From Kiritimatiellales bacterium (GTDB taxonomy: Bacteria > Verrucomicrobiota > Kiritimatiellia > Kiritimatiellales > Pontiellaceae): a DNA stretch of 5,474 nucleotides. The notes under the pieces are model-generated. The model was not told the DNA's origin, did not search any database, and was given only the letters and a program-made list of their open reading frames with translations. Positions 1 through 5,474 of the stretch are shown here, piece by piece. The stretch spans positions 1 through 5,474 of the forward strand of contig WFRA01000268.1 in the NCBI GenBank assembly GCA_015486775.1, read 5' to 3'. Each line of letters opens with the position of its first letter. The first letter of the stretch is position 1. Position numbers and translations under genes: made by a program.

Positions 1-164
1 AGCATACGTTTTACGATATTTCGATCGGTTCCTTTCCACGGCATTTTTCCCGTAAGGAGTTCCCATTCTTTTTCGGTAATTCCGAGTGACCTTGCCGCGT
101 CGATTACGGTTTGGTTCAATACGGTTTGGATTGCGCCTTTTGCTGTTGCGATTGTCATTTGCAT
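1..164 (-). CDS. Partial CDS, unknown small protein (N-terminal 54 residues visible)
   Basis: A reading frame opens at the ATG at 162-164 on the minus strand and stays open to the left edge. It encodes 54 complete residues, beginning MQMTIATAKG and ending TDRNIVKRM. A good Shine-Dalgarno sequence, AAGGAG (175-180), lies 10 bases before this ATG. A second in-frame ATG two codons later (156-158) is 16 bases from it and so less likely. The start overlaps the end of the upstream 61-codon gene by 10 bases, and the ribosome site lies inside that gene, so translational coupling is likely. The visible part has a helical stretch (residues about 8-27) followed by LGITEKEWELL, which reads like the start of a small helical or DNA-binding-like fold, but I do not recognise the family. 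GC is about 45%, below the chromosomal genes to the right. The C-terminus is outside the window. The gene is probably real; its function is unknown. Confidence 0.65.
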   Translation of the reverse strand, partial: MQMTIATAKGAIQTVLNQTVIDAARSLGITEKEWELLTGKMPWKGTDRNIVKRM

Positions 165-340
165 TTTTTTATTTCTCCTTCTAGTTTTTTTGTGTTTTCT
201 TTGATTGTTTCGATGTAATCTTTTAGATATTCTGGTTTGATTGTTTGATTGTGTTGGATGTTCCAGATATTTTGAGTTTTTAGTAGTGATATTGCTGTTT
301 CAAGATTTTGGATTGCTGTTGTTATTGTTACAATATTCAT
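155..340 (-). CDS. Small AT-rich hypothetical protein, 61 aa
   Basis: This is a 61-codon frame starting at the ATG at 338-340 and stopping with TGA at 155-157, inside the start of the next gene. The protein begins MNIVTITTAIQNLETAISLL and ends KKLEGEIKKCK. It is rich in Ile, Thr, Asn, Glu and Lys, has no signal peptide or membrane segment, and is predicted by eye to be mostly helical, possibly a short coiled coil at the C-terminal EYLKDYIETIKENTKKLEGEIKK part (roughly residues 37-59). Its DNA is strikingly AT-rich (about 28% GC over 181-300). No clear ribosome site precedes the start; the upstream bases are simply A-rich. The tail of the gene carries the AAGGAG that serves the next gene, which supports both frames being translated as one unit. 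I do not recognise the family. Composition suggests acquired DNA such as a phage or plasmid remnant (inference). Confidence 0.55.
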   Translation of the reverse strand: MNIVTITTAIQNLETAISLLKTQNIWNIQHNQTIKPEYLKDYIETIKENTKKLEGEIKKCK

Positions 341-361
341 GTTTTTGTTTTAAAGACTGTC

Positions 362-384
362 GTCTAATATATCTTATGTCTAAT
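362..384. repeat. Short direct repeat GTCTAAT x2 upstream of the AT-rich gene pair
   Basis: The seven bases GTCTAAT occur at 362-368 and again at 378-384, a 16-base period, in the A/T-rich stretch just upstream of the 61-codon minus-strand gene. The bases between them contain TATATT on the minus strand (366-371), which could be a -10 element. A repeat of this size beside a start could be an operator, but it could also be chance in AT-rich DNA. Confidence 0.3.
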
Positions 385-398
385 GATCTTGTTTGAAA

Positions 399-638
399 TC
401 AGCTAGATGTGGTGTTGGAGGAATGGTTTGCGGATATTTCGGCACTACGATAAGTGGCGAGAAAAAATGCTGCCGAACCACAAATAACAGAACCCGCCCC
501 GCCGTCTAAACCCTTTCCTTCGGTCGGTTTGTGCTCTGCGTGAAAGGGTCTCCAAAATACCGCGTCGTAGGTTGACGCGAGCCGACAGGCAACCTCCGCT
601 TCGACTTCCGTGCGGCACAAGACAAGGCAGAGCCTCAT
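399..638 (-). CDS. Doubtful small ORF, 79 aa, between pyrG and the AT-rich genes
   Basis: A 79-codon open frame begins MRLCLVLCRTEVEAEVACRL and ends in a Ser/Thr/Asn-rich tail. I recognise no domain. A weak GAAGG-like ribosome site lies about 7 bases before the ATG, but the start codon sits in the loop of the inverted repeat at 624-649 that may end the pyrG transcript. There are four Cys, an unusual mix of Ala, Arg, Ser and Trp, and no convincing secondary-structure pattern. It could be a small lineage-specific gene, a decayed gene fragment, or a chance frame in a dispersed intergenic repeat. An inverted repeat of eight bases (ACCCTTTC at 510-517, GAAAGGGT at 542-549) lies inside it. Nothing else genic is visible between 341 and 671. 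Confidence 0.2.
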   Translation of the reverse strand: MRLCLVLCRTEVEAEVACRLASTYDAVFWRPFHAEHKPTEGKGLDGGAGSVICGSAAFFLATYRSAEISANHSSNTTSS

Positions 639-649
639 CCTACTGCCTT
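624..649 (-). terminator. Possible weak terminator hairpin after pyrG
   Basis: AAGGCAG (624-630) and CTGCCTT (643-649) form a perfect seven-base inverted repeat with a 12-base loop, 23 bases beyond the pyrG stop codon in the direction of pyrG transcription. The bases that follow on the minus strand (GTCTTGTG) are only modestly T-rich, so this is a weak candidate for an intrinsic terminator. It may only be a 3'-end stabilising hairpin. Confidence 0.3.
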
Positions 650-671
650 CATGGTTTTCCTGACCTGGGAA

Positions 672-2327
<1,656 letters not shown>

Positions 2328-2329
2328 TC

Positions 2330-2364
2330 AAAAAACACGGGAGAGGATCGTATATCCTTATCCC
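2330..2364 (-). terminator. Intrinsic terminator between the transferase gene and pyrG (possible pyrG attenuator)
   Basis: Read on the minus strand, GGGA-TA-AGGAT pairs with ATCCT-C-TCCC around the loop ATACG (arms 2354-2364 and 2339-2348). After three bases there is a run of six T (2330-2335). This is a classic intrinsic terminator with one small internal loop. It begins 19 bases after the transferase stop codon and ends 47 bases before the pyrG start, so it either ends the transferase transcript or acts as an attenuator in a pyrG leader. Four G in a row (2371-2374), directly preceded by TATACT (2375-2380), lie just upstream of it. Confidence 0.65.
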
Positions 2365-2383
2365 ACTCAGCCCCAGTATAAAA

Positions 2384-3088
2384 TCAAACAAAACCAAAAC
2401 TCAGCACGTTTTCCGGCGCTTTGTCCGCAACGGCGGCGGCGGCGTATCGCGGATCGATCTCCAGCCCCTGAAACCACCAGCCATTCCAGGTTCCGGACAT
2501 TGGAACCGCAAAGGTGCCGAGTTCGCGGAAGAGCGCGGAGCCGCAGGCTTTCACATAGGCCTCCTTCCGCACCCAGTGTTGGAAAAAGGCTTCTCGGGGA
2601 TCGGCGGAGGCTTCGATCCGCGCGGTCTCTCCGGGCGTGAAGTAACGCGATGCGATGGGGAGCACATCCATTTTCGGTCGGATCTTTTCGATATCAACTC
2701 CCAAGTTGCATCCGTGCCCAAAGGCCAGCACGACCCAGTCGCCGGAGTGGGAGAGATTGAAGGAGATTGAATCGCAGCCCCCCCCCCTACCCCGCTCCGC
2801 GCTGGGAACCGGCGGCACAAGGGAAGGCTTTCCGTTTTCCGAATACTGGAAGGCGAGTTTGGCGGCGGGAATCCCCGTGTAGCCGGAGAGCAGGATGCGC
2901 AGGGCACCGCGCGCAGCGATGGAGGATTGGCGATCGGTCTCCCGGCGGAAGCGCGCGGCCCTGCCCTGCTCCTCCGCGGAGAGCAAGGCATGCAGCGCAT
3001 CGAGCTGCCCAAGTACGCCGGAAACGCGCACGCTCCAAACATGGATTGCATCGGAGGCCAGTTCGGGGATGCGGGAGGGTTCCTCCAT
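2384..3088 (-). CDS. 4'-phosphopantetheinyl transferase, Sfp/Gsp type
   Basis: Enzymes of this superfamily move the 4'-phosphopantetheine arm from coenzyme A to a serine of acyl, peptidyl or aryl carrier proteins, activating them. The family signatures are all visible (numbering from the ATG at 3086-3088, 234 aa): an RF..E.D residue block and ARGALRILLS (about 46-68), FNLSHS (110-115), Mg-binding GVDIE (130-134) and WVRKEAYVKA (172-181). Size and two-half layout fit the Sfp type. I chose the ATG at 3088 because GGAG stands four bases before it, the family usually starts near here, and codon use becomes strongly C-ending only after it. A longer frame reaches an ATG at 3145 (253 aa) but has no ribosome site there. 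An unusual Pro/Gly/Arg-rich insert (about residues 91-107) lies between GKPSL and FNLSHS and is encoded partly by a run of ten G. The carrier protein partner is not in the window. Confidence 0.92.
   Translation of the reverse strand: MEEPSRIPELASDAIHVWSVRVSGVLGQLDALHALLSAEEQGRAARFRRETDRQSSIAARGALRILLSGYTGIPAAKLAFQYSENGKPSLVPPVPSAERGRGGGCDSISFNLSHSGDWVVLAFGHGCNLGVDIEKIRPKMDVLPIASRYFTPGETARIEASADPREAFFQHWVRKEAYVKACGSALFRELGTFAVPMSGTWNGWWFQGLEIDPRYAAAAVADKAPENVLSFGFV
2778..2787. repeat. Homopolymer tract, ten C (G10 on the coding strand) inside the transferase gene
   Basis: Ten C in a row on the plus strand read as ten G in the transferase coding strand, where they contribute to the Arg-Gly-Gly-Gly part of the insert. 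Runs of this length are prone to polymerase slippage, and a change by one base would shift the frame ahead of the FNLSHS, GVDIE and WxxKE motifs, inactivating the enzyme. Here the frame is intact. Confidence 0.9.
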
Positions 3089-3154
3089 AAGACTCCGCCC
3101 GTCCGCAATGGCCTTTCCTCCCCGATTTATCCGCAACTGATCCATGGGCGCAAT

Positions 3155-3182
3155 AGTGTACCCATCCCCATCCGCCGCGCAA
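3155..3182 (-). promoter_or_regulatory. Candidate promoter for the transferase gene
   Basis: On the minus strand TTGCGC (3177-3182) and TACACT (3155-3160) are spaced by 16 bases and could be -35 and -10 boxes. Transcription would begin near 3148, giving a leader of about 60 bases to the ATG at 3088 but almost none to the alternative ATG at 3145. The -35 box is weak. Confidence 0.3.
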
Positions 3183-3252
3183 TGTTTTAACCTATTAAAG
3201 GGCAGTAGAAATGAAGAAAACTGCCGGTTGGCTACTCCACATAGACCCAGTA

Positions 3253-3299
3253 TTTTTTTTCAATCGGGTGTTGGAGGGGCATGATCCATCCTCTATATT
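3253..3299 (+). promoter_or_regulatory. Candidate promoter for hisG with an upstream T-tract
   Basis: TTGGAG (3271-3276) and TATATT (3294-3299) are separated by exactly 17 bases; the -10 box matches the consensus in five of six positions, the -35 in three. Eight T in a row at 3253-3260 fall about 46-53 bases before the expected start near 3306, where an UP element would be. The transcript would carry about 30 leader bases before the hisG ATG. The upstream in-frame ATG at 3211 would not be transcribed from here. Confidence 0.5.
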
Positions 3300-3317
3300 C
3301 CGCGCTTTCCAACTCAC

Positions 3318-3326
3318 AAGGAGAGG
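3318..3326 (+). promoter_or_regulatory. Ribosome binding site deciding the hisG start
   Basis: AAGGAGAGG ends 10 bases before the ATG at 3337. It supports this start over the in-frame ATG at 3211, which would add 42 residues that do not resemble the HisG family. Confidence 0.75.
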
Positions 3327-3336
3327 AATCGAATCG

Positions 3337-4209
3337 ATGAAAAAGATCGTAATTGGCCTGCCCAAAGGCAGTTTGCAGGAATCGACATACGCGTTGTTCA
3401 AAAAAGCCGGGTTCACCATCAAGGGTGGAAGCCGTTCGCTCTTCCCGTCGATCGATGACGAAGAGATCGAGATCCGCCTGCTTCGCTCGCAGGAAATGAG
3501 CCGCTATGTAGAACACGGAATGCTCGACGCAGGTATCACAGGCCACGACTGGATCGTTGCCAACGGATCCGATGTGGTTACCCTCTGCGACCTCGCCTAT
3601 TCAAAACGCACCAAGCTCCCTGTTCGGTGGGTTCTGGCCGTTCCAAACGATTCCGACATCCAATCCGTCAAGGATCTCGAAGGCAAGAAAATCGCCACCG
3701 AGGGCGTTAGCATTGTGGAGCGCTGGCTGGAAGAAAACGGCGTGAAGGCCGAGGTCGAATTTTCATGGGGCGCCACCGAGGTCAAGGTGCCCGACTTTGT
3801 CGATGCCATCGTGGACATCACCGAAACCGGCAGCTCGCTGCGCGCAAACAATCTGCGGATCGTGGAAACCTTGTTGGAATCCTTTCCCAAGTTTTTCTGC
3901 GCCAAGGATGCGTGGGAAGACGGGTGGAAGCGTTCAAAGCTTGAAAAGGTGGCTCTCTTGCTCAGAGCCGCCTTCGATGCCGAAGACAAGGTGCTGCTCA
4001 AGCTAAATGTGCAGGAGGGCAACCTGGAAAAGGTGAAGGAGCTCCTGCCCGCCCTGCACGCCCCCACCGTCAACAAACTGACCGACTCCGGCTGGTTTGC
4101 CGTCGAAACCGTCGTCGACGAATCCGTTGTCCGCGAGATCATCCCCGAACTCAAAGGGAACGGCGCCGAAGGAATCATAGAAATTAGCTTGAATAAAGTG
4201 GTCGCTTAG
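3337..4209 (+). CDS. hisG: ATP phosphoribosyltransferase, long form
   Basis: HisG joins ATP and PRPP to form phosphoribosyl-ATP, the first and feedback-controlled step of histidine synthesis, in the cytoplasm. The protein is 290 residues, the length of the long form that carries its own C-terminal regulatory domain and needs no HisZ. Visible marks are the N-terminal IVIGLPKGSLQ (4-14), GITGHDWI (67-73 region) in the first lobe, and the PRPP-binding loop within VDAIVDITETGSSLRANNL (155-173). The C-terminal ACT-like histidine-binding domain (about 215-288) ends in NGAEGIIEISLNKVV, typical of the family. The open frame extends upstream to 3211, but family alignment, the ribosome site and the promoter all favour the start used here. 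No other his genes are nearby; a 29-codon gene follows after 38 bases and is probably on the same transcript. Confidence 0.96.
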   Translation: MKKIVIGLPKGSLQESTYALFKKAGFTIKGGSRSLFPSIDDEEIEIRLLRSQEMSRYVEHGMLDAGITGHDWIVANGSDVVTLCDLAYSKRTKLPVRWVLAVPNDSDIQSVKDLEGKKIATEGVSIVERWLEENGVKAEVEFSWGATEVKVPDFVDAIVDITETGSSLRANNLRIVETLLESFPKFFCAKDAWEDGWKRSKLEKVALLLRAAFDAEDKVLLKLNVQEGNLEKVKELLPALHAPTVNKLTDSGWFAVETVVDESVVREIIPELKGNGAEGIIEISLNKVVA

Positions 4210-4247
4210 GTAGATTGGCCGCCTTTTAGAGGAAATCAGGAGAAAAC

Positions 4248-4337
4248 ATGGGTACCATCAAGAAATGGCGCAAGAAGAAAATGTCGAACCACAAACGGCG
4301 CAAGCGGCGCCGCGCGGATCGCCATAAAAAGAAATAG
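4248..4337 (+). CDS. Very small basic protein, AURKAIP1/COX24-domain (mS38-like), 29 aa
   Basis: A 29-codon frame starts at ATG 4248 with a strong AGGAG (4238-4242) five bases upstream and stops with TAG at 4335-4337. The product begins MGTIKKWRKKKMSNHKRRKR and ends RADRHKKK: 19 of 29 residues are Lys, Arg or His (counted by eye), with one Trp. The pattern K-K-W/R-R-K-K-M-x-x-H-K-R-R-K-R-R-R-x-x-R-H-K-K-K resembles the AURKAIP1/COX24 domain (DUF1713) known from mitochondrial small-subunit protein mS38 and from short bacterial proteins. A role bound to ribosomal RNA in the small subunit is inferred from that resemblance. It follows hisG by 38 bases and precedes a strong terminator, so the two are probably cotranscribed. 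Automated gene calling easily misses it because of its size. An alternative reading is another small nucleic-acid-binding ribosomal peptide. Confidence 0.8.
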   Translation: MGTIKKWRKKKMSNHKRRKRRRADRHKKK

Positions 4338-4362
4338 CGGGCATTGACTGCCTGATCGTTTT

Positions 4363-4400
4363 CAAGGCTGAAGCCCCCGGGCTTCGGCCTTGCTTTGTGT
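4363..4400 (+). terminator. Intrinsic terminator of the hisG / small-protein transcript
   Basis: CAAGGC-T-GAAGCCC (4363-4376) pairs with GGGCTTC-G-GCCTTG (4379-4392): 14 base pairs including one G-U, with a very tight loop, followed by CTTTGTGT. It starts 25 bases after the stop codon of the small basic gene. Confidence 0.85.
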
Positions 4401-4441
4401 AGACCTGTTTCCATCCCCCGAAACTACACACCGCCAGCATC

Positions 4442-4568
4442 CGCATTTTCTTGAAATGCGAGCCATGCCCATTATGCAACCCTATTTTGATCTCCAATAA
4501 CTGCCGCTATTTCAGTTTTTGAAATAGGGTGATTCGTTATTTCAACCAAGTGTGCTTTTGTGAAATAA
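4442..4568. repeat. Cluster of A/T-rich inverted repeats with a shared ATTTC/GAAAT core
   Basis: Three inverted repeats follow one another: CGCATTT/AAATGCG (4442-4448 with 4454-4460), CTATTTCA/TGAAATAG (4507-4514 with 4520-4527) and TTATTTCA/TGAAATAA (4537-4544 with 4561-4568). The last two share the same core, so arms can also pair crosswise (for example 4520-4526 with 4538-4544). A fainter GTTTC/GAAAC pair lies at 4407-4424. The function is unknown; it may be an mRNA 3' structure, a protein-binding array or a decayed repeat element. Confidence 0.6.
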
Positions 4569-4623
4569 GGGATTGAGGAACAGTCCTGCCCATCCACATC
4601 CAGCACGGGTAGATCGGGATGCA

Positions 4624-4683
4624 GCGTGCCAAGATGCGACATCCTGCCGCATGGGTGCGCGTGACGCGGCAAGATGCCGCGTC
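4624..4683. repeat. REP-like palindrome cluster
   Basis: A perfect nine-base-pair palindrome, GACGCGGCA (4663-4671) and TGCCGCGTC (4675-4683) around loop AGA, is the clearest unit. The 15-base core GCGGCAAGATGCCGC appears again in inverted orientation at 4636-4650 with 13 of 15 bases identical, and more weakly in direct orientation around 4626-4640 (11 of 15). Two or three units in alternating orientation resemble the REP/BIME elements found between genes in many bacteria. Whether copies exist elsewhere in this genome cannot be seen here. Confidence 0.6.
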
Positions 4684-4785
4684 TACCTTCCAAAACCAAA
4701 CATGGCTGCAATTCACGGGCTGACTCCAGAGCCCCCCCTCCCCCAAGGACGAGAAGGAGTTGTAAACTTCGGGGAAAAGAGGAGG

Positions 4786-4870
4786 TGGTGCCGGAGGTGG
4801 GACTCGAACCCACACAGATTTCTCCGCGGGATTTTGAATCCCGTGCGTCTACCGATTTCGCCACTCCGGC
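4786..4870 (-). tRNA. tRNA-Leu (anticodon CAA), CCA end encoded
   Basis: The minus strand folds into a complete class II tRNA: acceptor GCCGGAG (4864-4870) with CTCCGGC (4790-4796), a leucine-type D arm, anticodon stem CGGGA/TCCCG with loop TTCAAAA giving anticodon CAA (4834-4836), a short variable arm (CGGA-GAAA-TCTG), T arm GTGGG-TTCGAGT-CCCAC, discriminator A at 4789 and an encoded CCA at 4786-4788. It reads UUG leucine codons. Length is 82 bases plus CCA. It has its own promoter and lies 69 bases beyond the stop codon of the permease gene on the same strand. All stems pair well, so it should be functional. Confidence 0.97.
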
Positions 4871-4887
4871 GGCGTGAAAGAAGAGGG

Positions 4888-4915
4888 AAGATAGCAAACT
4901 TCCAAGGTTTGGCAA
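4888..4915 (-). promoter_or_regulatory. Promoter for tRNA-Leu
   Basis: TTGCCA (4910-4915, five of six consensus bases) and TATCTT (4888-4893, four of six) on the minus strand are spaced by 16 bases. Transcription would start near 4881, about 11 bases before the tRNA 5' end, which is typical of a bacterial tRNA promoter. It lies between the permease stop codon and the tRNA. Confidence 0.6.
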
Positions 4916-4939
4916 CTGCTTTTGTTTGGATTTAAACGG

Positions 4940-5474
4940 TCAATTGGATCGGCGCAGCAGGATGGCTCCGCCGAGCTGTCCAACCACAATGGGAATCCAG
5001 GGAATCAGCCAGGGATGGAGCTCCGGACTGCGGTCGAGGGTGTCGGAGAGGATGATGAAGAGGTAGTAGACAAACATGATGCCGAGGCTCATCACCATGC
5101 CGATGGAGGATTCCTTGCGGTGCGAGGTGATGCCGAGGGGAATGGCGATGAGAACAAACATGAAGGGCGAAAGCGCGAGGCAGATGCGCTGGTTGGCCTC
5201 GAGCAGGTAGCGGCCGTGGATGATGCGTCGGTCGCGCTCGGCCAGATCGGTGTTTTCCGACTCCGCATGGCGGATGTGGTAGGCCAGTTCGAAGATGTCC
5301 ATGTTCTTGCGTTTCTTCGCTATGTTCTTATTGCCCAGCAGCTCGTTGAAGTTGAGCCGGATGGGATAGTTCCGGGCGTTGACGTAGCGGATCTTGGAGG
5401 CATCGTTGGGGGCATCCGGGTCGGGAATCTCGATGCGCACGTCGAAGAGGTCGATCTTGAGCTCGGCCTTTTCC
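4940..5474 (-). CDS. LptF/LptG family permease (YjgP/YjgQ), partial, C-terminal part
   Basis: LptF and LptG are the inner-membrane subunits that, with the LptB ATPase, pull lipopolysaccharide out of the membrane towards the LptC/A bridge. About 177 C-terminal residues are visible; the frame is open through the right edge, so the N-terminal membrane helices and most of the periplasmic domain are outside. What remains is the end of the periplasmic beta-rich region (LFDVRIEIPDPD and RYVNARNYPIRLNF), a charged amphipathic stretch (ELAYHIRHAESEN), the family-typical ANQRICLALSPFMFVLIAIPLGI, and three membrane segments: ICLALSPFMFVLIAIPLGI, IGMVMSLGIMFVYYLFIIL and WLIPWIPIVVGQLGGAILL, ending RRSN. 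Whether it is LptF or LptG cannot be decided from this part. A GTG at 5438-5440 is internal, not the start. tRNA-Leu follows on the same strand. Confidence 0.9.
   Translation of the reverse strand, partial: EKAELKIDLFDVRIEIPDPDAPNDASKIRYVNARNYPIRLNFNELLGNKNIAKKRKNMDIFELAYHIRHAESENTDLAERDRRIIHGRYLLEANQRICLALSPFMFVLIAIPLGITSHRKESSIGMVMSLGIMFVYYLFIILSDTLDRSPELHPWLIPWIPIVVGQLGGAILLRRSN

Larger units (their letters stand above)
4401..4785. other. Gene-free segment between the hisG terminator and tRNA-Leu
   Basis: No credible coding frame is present; frames here on the minus strand run through the tRNA. The left half holds several A/T-rich hairpins (4442-4568) and the right half REP-like G/C-rich palindromes (4624-4683). 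A C-rich stretch (4732-4745: seven C, T, then C with one break) and an unremarkable purine-rich stretch up to the tRNA follow. Transcripts arrive from the right (tRNA-Leu) and stop at the left (hisG terminator). I see no clear terminator for the tRNA. Confidence 0.6.

Noticed and set aside
2551..3108. A 185-codon minus-strand frame overlapping the transferase gene
   Set aside because: It is a shadow frame of the transferase gene, with Pro/Ser/Arg-rich sequence and no recognisable motif.
3089..3145. A 19-residue N-terminal extension of the transferase from the ATG at 3145
   Set aside because: No ribosome site, unlike codon use, no family similarity, and a candidate promoter that would leave almost no leader. 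It is not fully excluded.
3211..3336. A 42-residue N-terminal extension of hisG from the ATG at 3211
   Set aside because: The HisG family begins with the MKKIVIGLPKG-like strand; a better ribosome site precedes 3337 and the likely promoter lies downstream of 3211.
4624..4683. CRISPR array
   Set aside because: The units are palindromes of alternating orientation with degenerate identity and no equal-length spacers; no cas genes are present.
4472..4915. A 147-codon minus-strand frame
   Set aside because: It runs through tRNA-Leu, the REP-like palindromes and the A/T hairpins, and its peptide is the typical false product of a translated tRNA (for example VAKSVDARDSKSRG).
5438..5440. GTG as start codon of the right-edge gene
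   Set aside because: The frame continues upstream to the window edge with family-like sequence (KIDLFDVRIEIP), and LptF/LptG proteins need N-terminal membrane helices that must lie outside the window.

Overview
The window looks like a bacterial chromosome of moderately high GC (about 60% in the housekeeping genes; roughly 28% in a counted 120-base stretch near the left end). The LptF/LptG-type permease at the right edge implies a Gram-negative envelope. The very small AURKAIP1/COX24-like basic protein, the long-form HisG and the general protein style would fit the PVC superphylum (for example Kiritimatiellota), but that placement is an impression from reading, not a database result.

Layout, left to right. 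(1) 1-340: two short minus-strand genes of unknown function that overlap by 10 bases. The upstream one is very AT-rich; the downstream one leaves the window. They look like an accessory or mobile-element edge. (2) 341-671: a compositional transition with a direct repeat, one doubtful small ORF and a weak hairpin behind pyrG. (3) 672-2282: complete pyrG (CTP synthase), minus strand. (4) 2283-2383: a pyrG leader or intergenic segment holding a convincing intrinsic terminator hairpin and a second G/C-rich hairpin. (5) 2384-3088: an Sfp-type phosphopantetheinyl transferase, minus strand, with a run of ten G in its coding strand. (6) 3089-3336: a divergent promoter region. (7) 3337-4209: hisG (ATP phosphoribosyltransferase, long form), plus strand, followed 38 bases later by a 29-codon gene for a very basic, probably ribosome-associated protein and then a strong terminator. 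(8) 4401-4785: a gene-free segment with a cluster of A/T-rich hairpins and a cluster of REP-like G/C palindromes. (9) 4786-4870: tRNA-Leu(CAA), minus strand, CCA encoded, with a promoter just upstream. (10) 4940-5474: the C-terminal part of an LptF/LptG-family permease, minus strand, running off the right edge.

The identified genes are housekeeping: pyrimidine nucleotide synthesis, carrier-protein activation, the first step of histidine synthesis, translation, and LPS export. Apart from the probable hisG/small-protein transcript and the overlapping pair at the left edge, they do not form one pathway. I see no clear undescribed multi-gene system. The points most worth a second look are the AT-rich overlapping gene pair, the possible attenuator before pyrG, the G10 tract in the transferase gene, the tiny basic-protein gene and the two hairpin clusters near 4440-4683.
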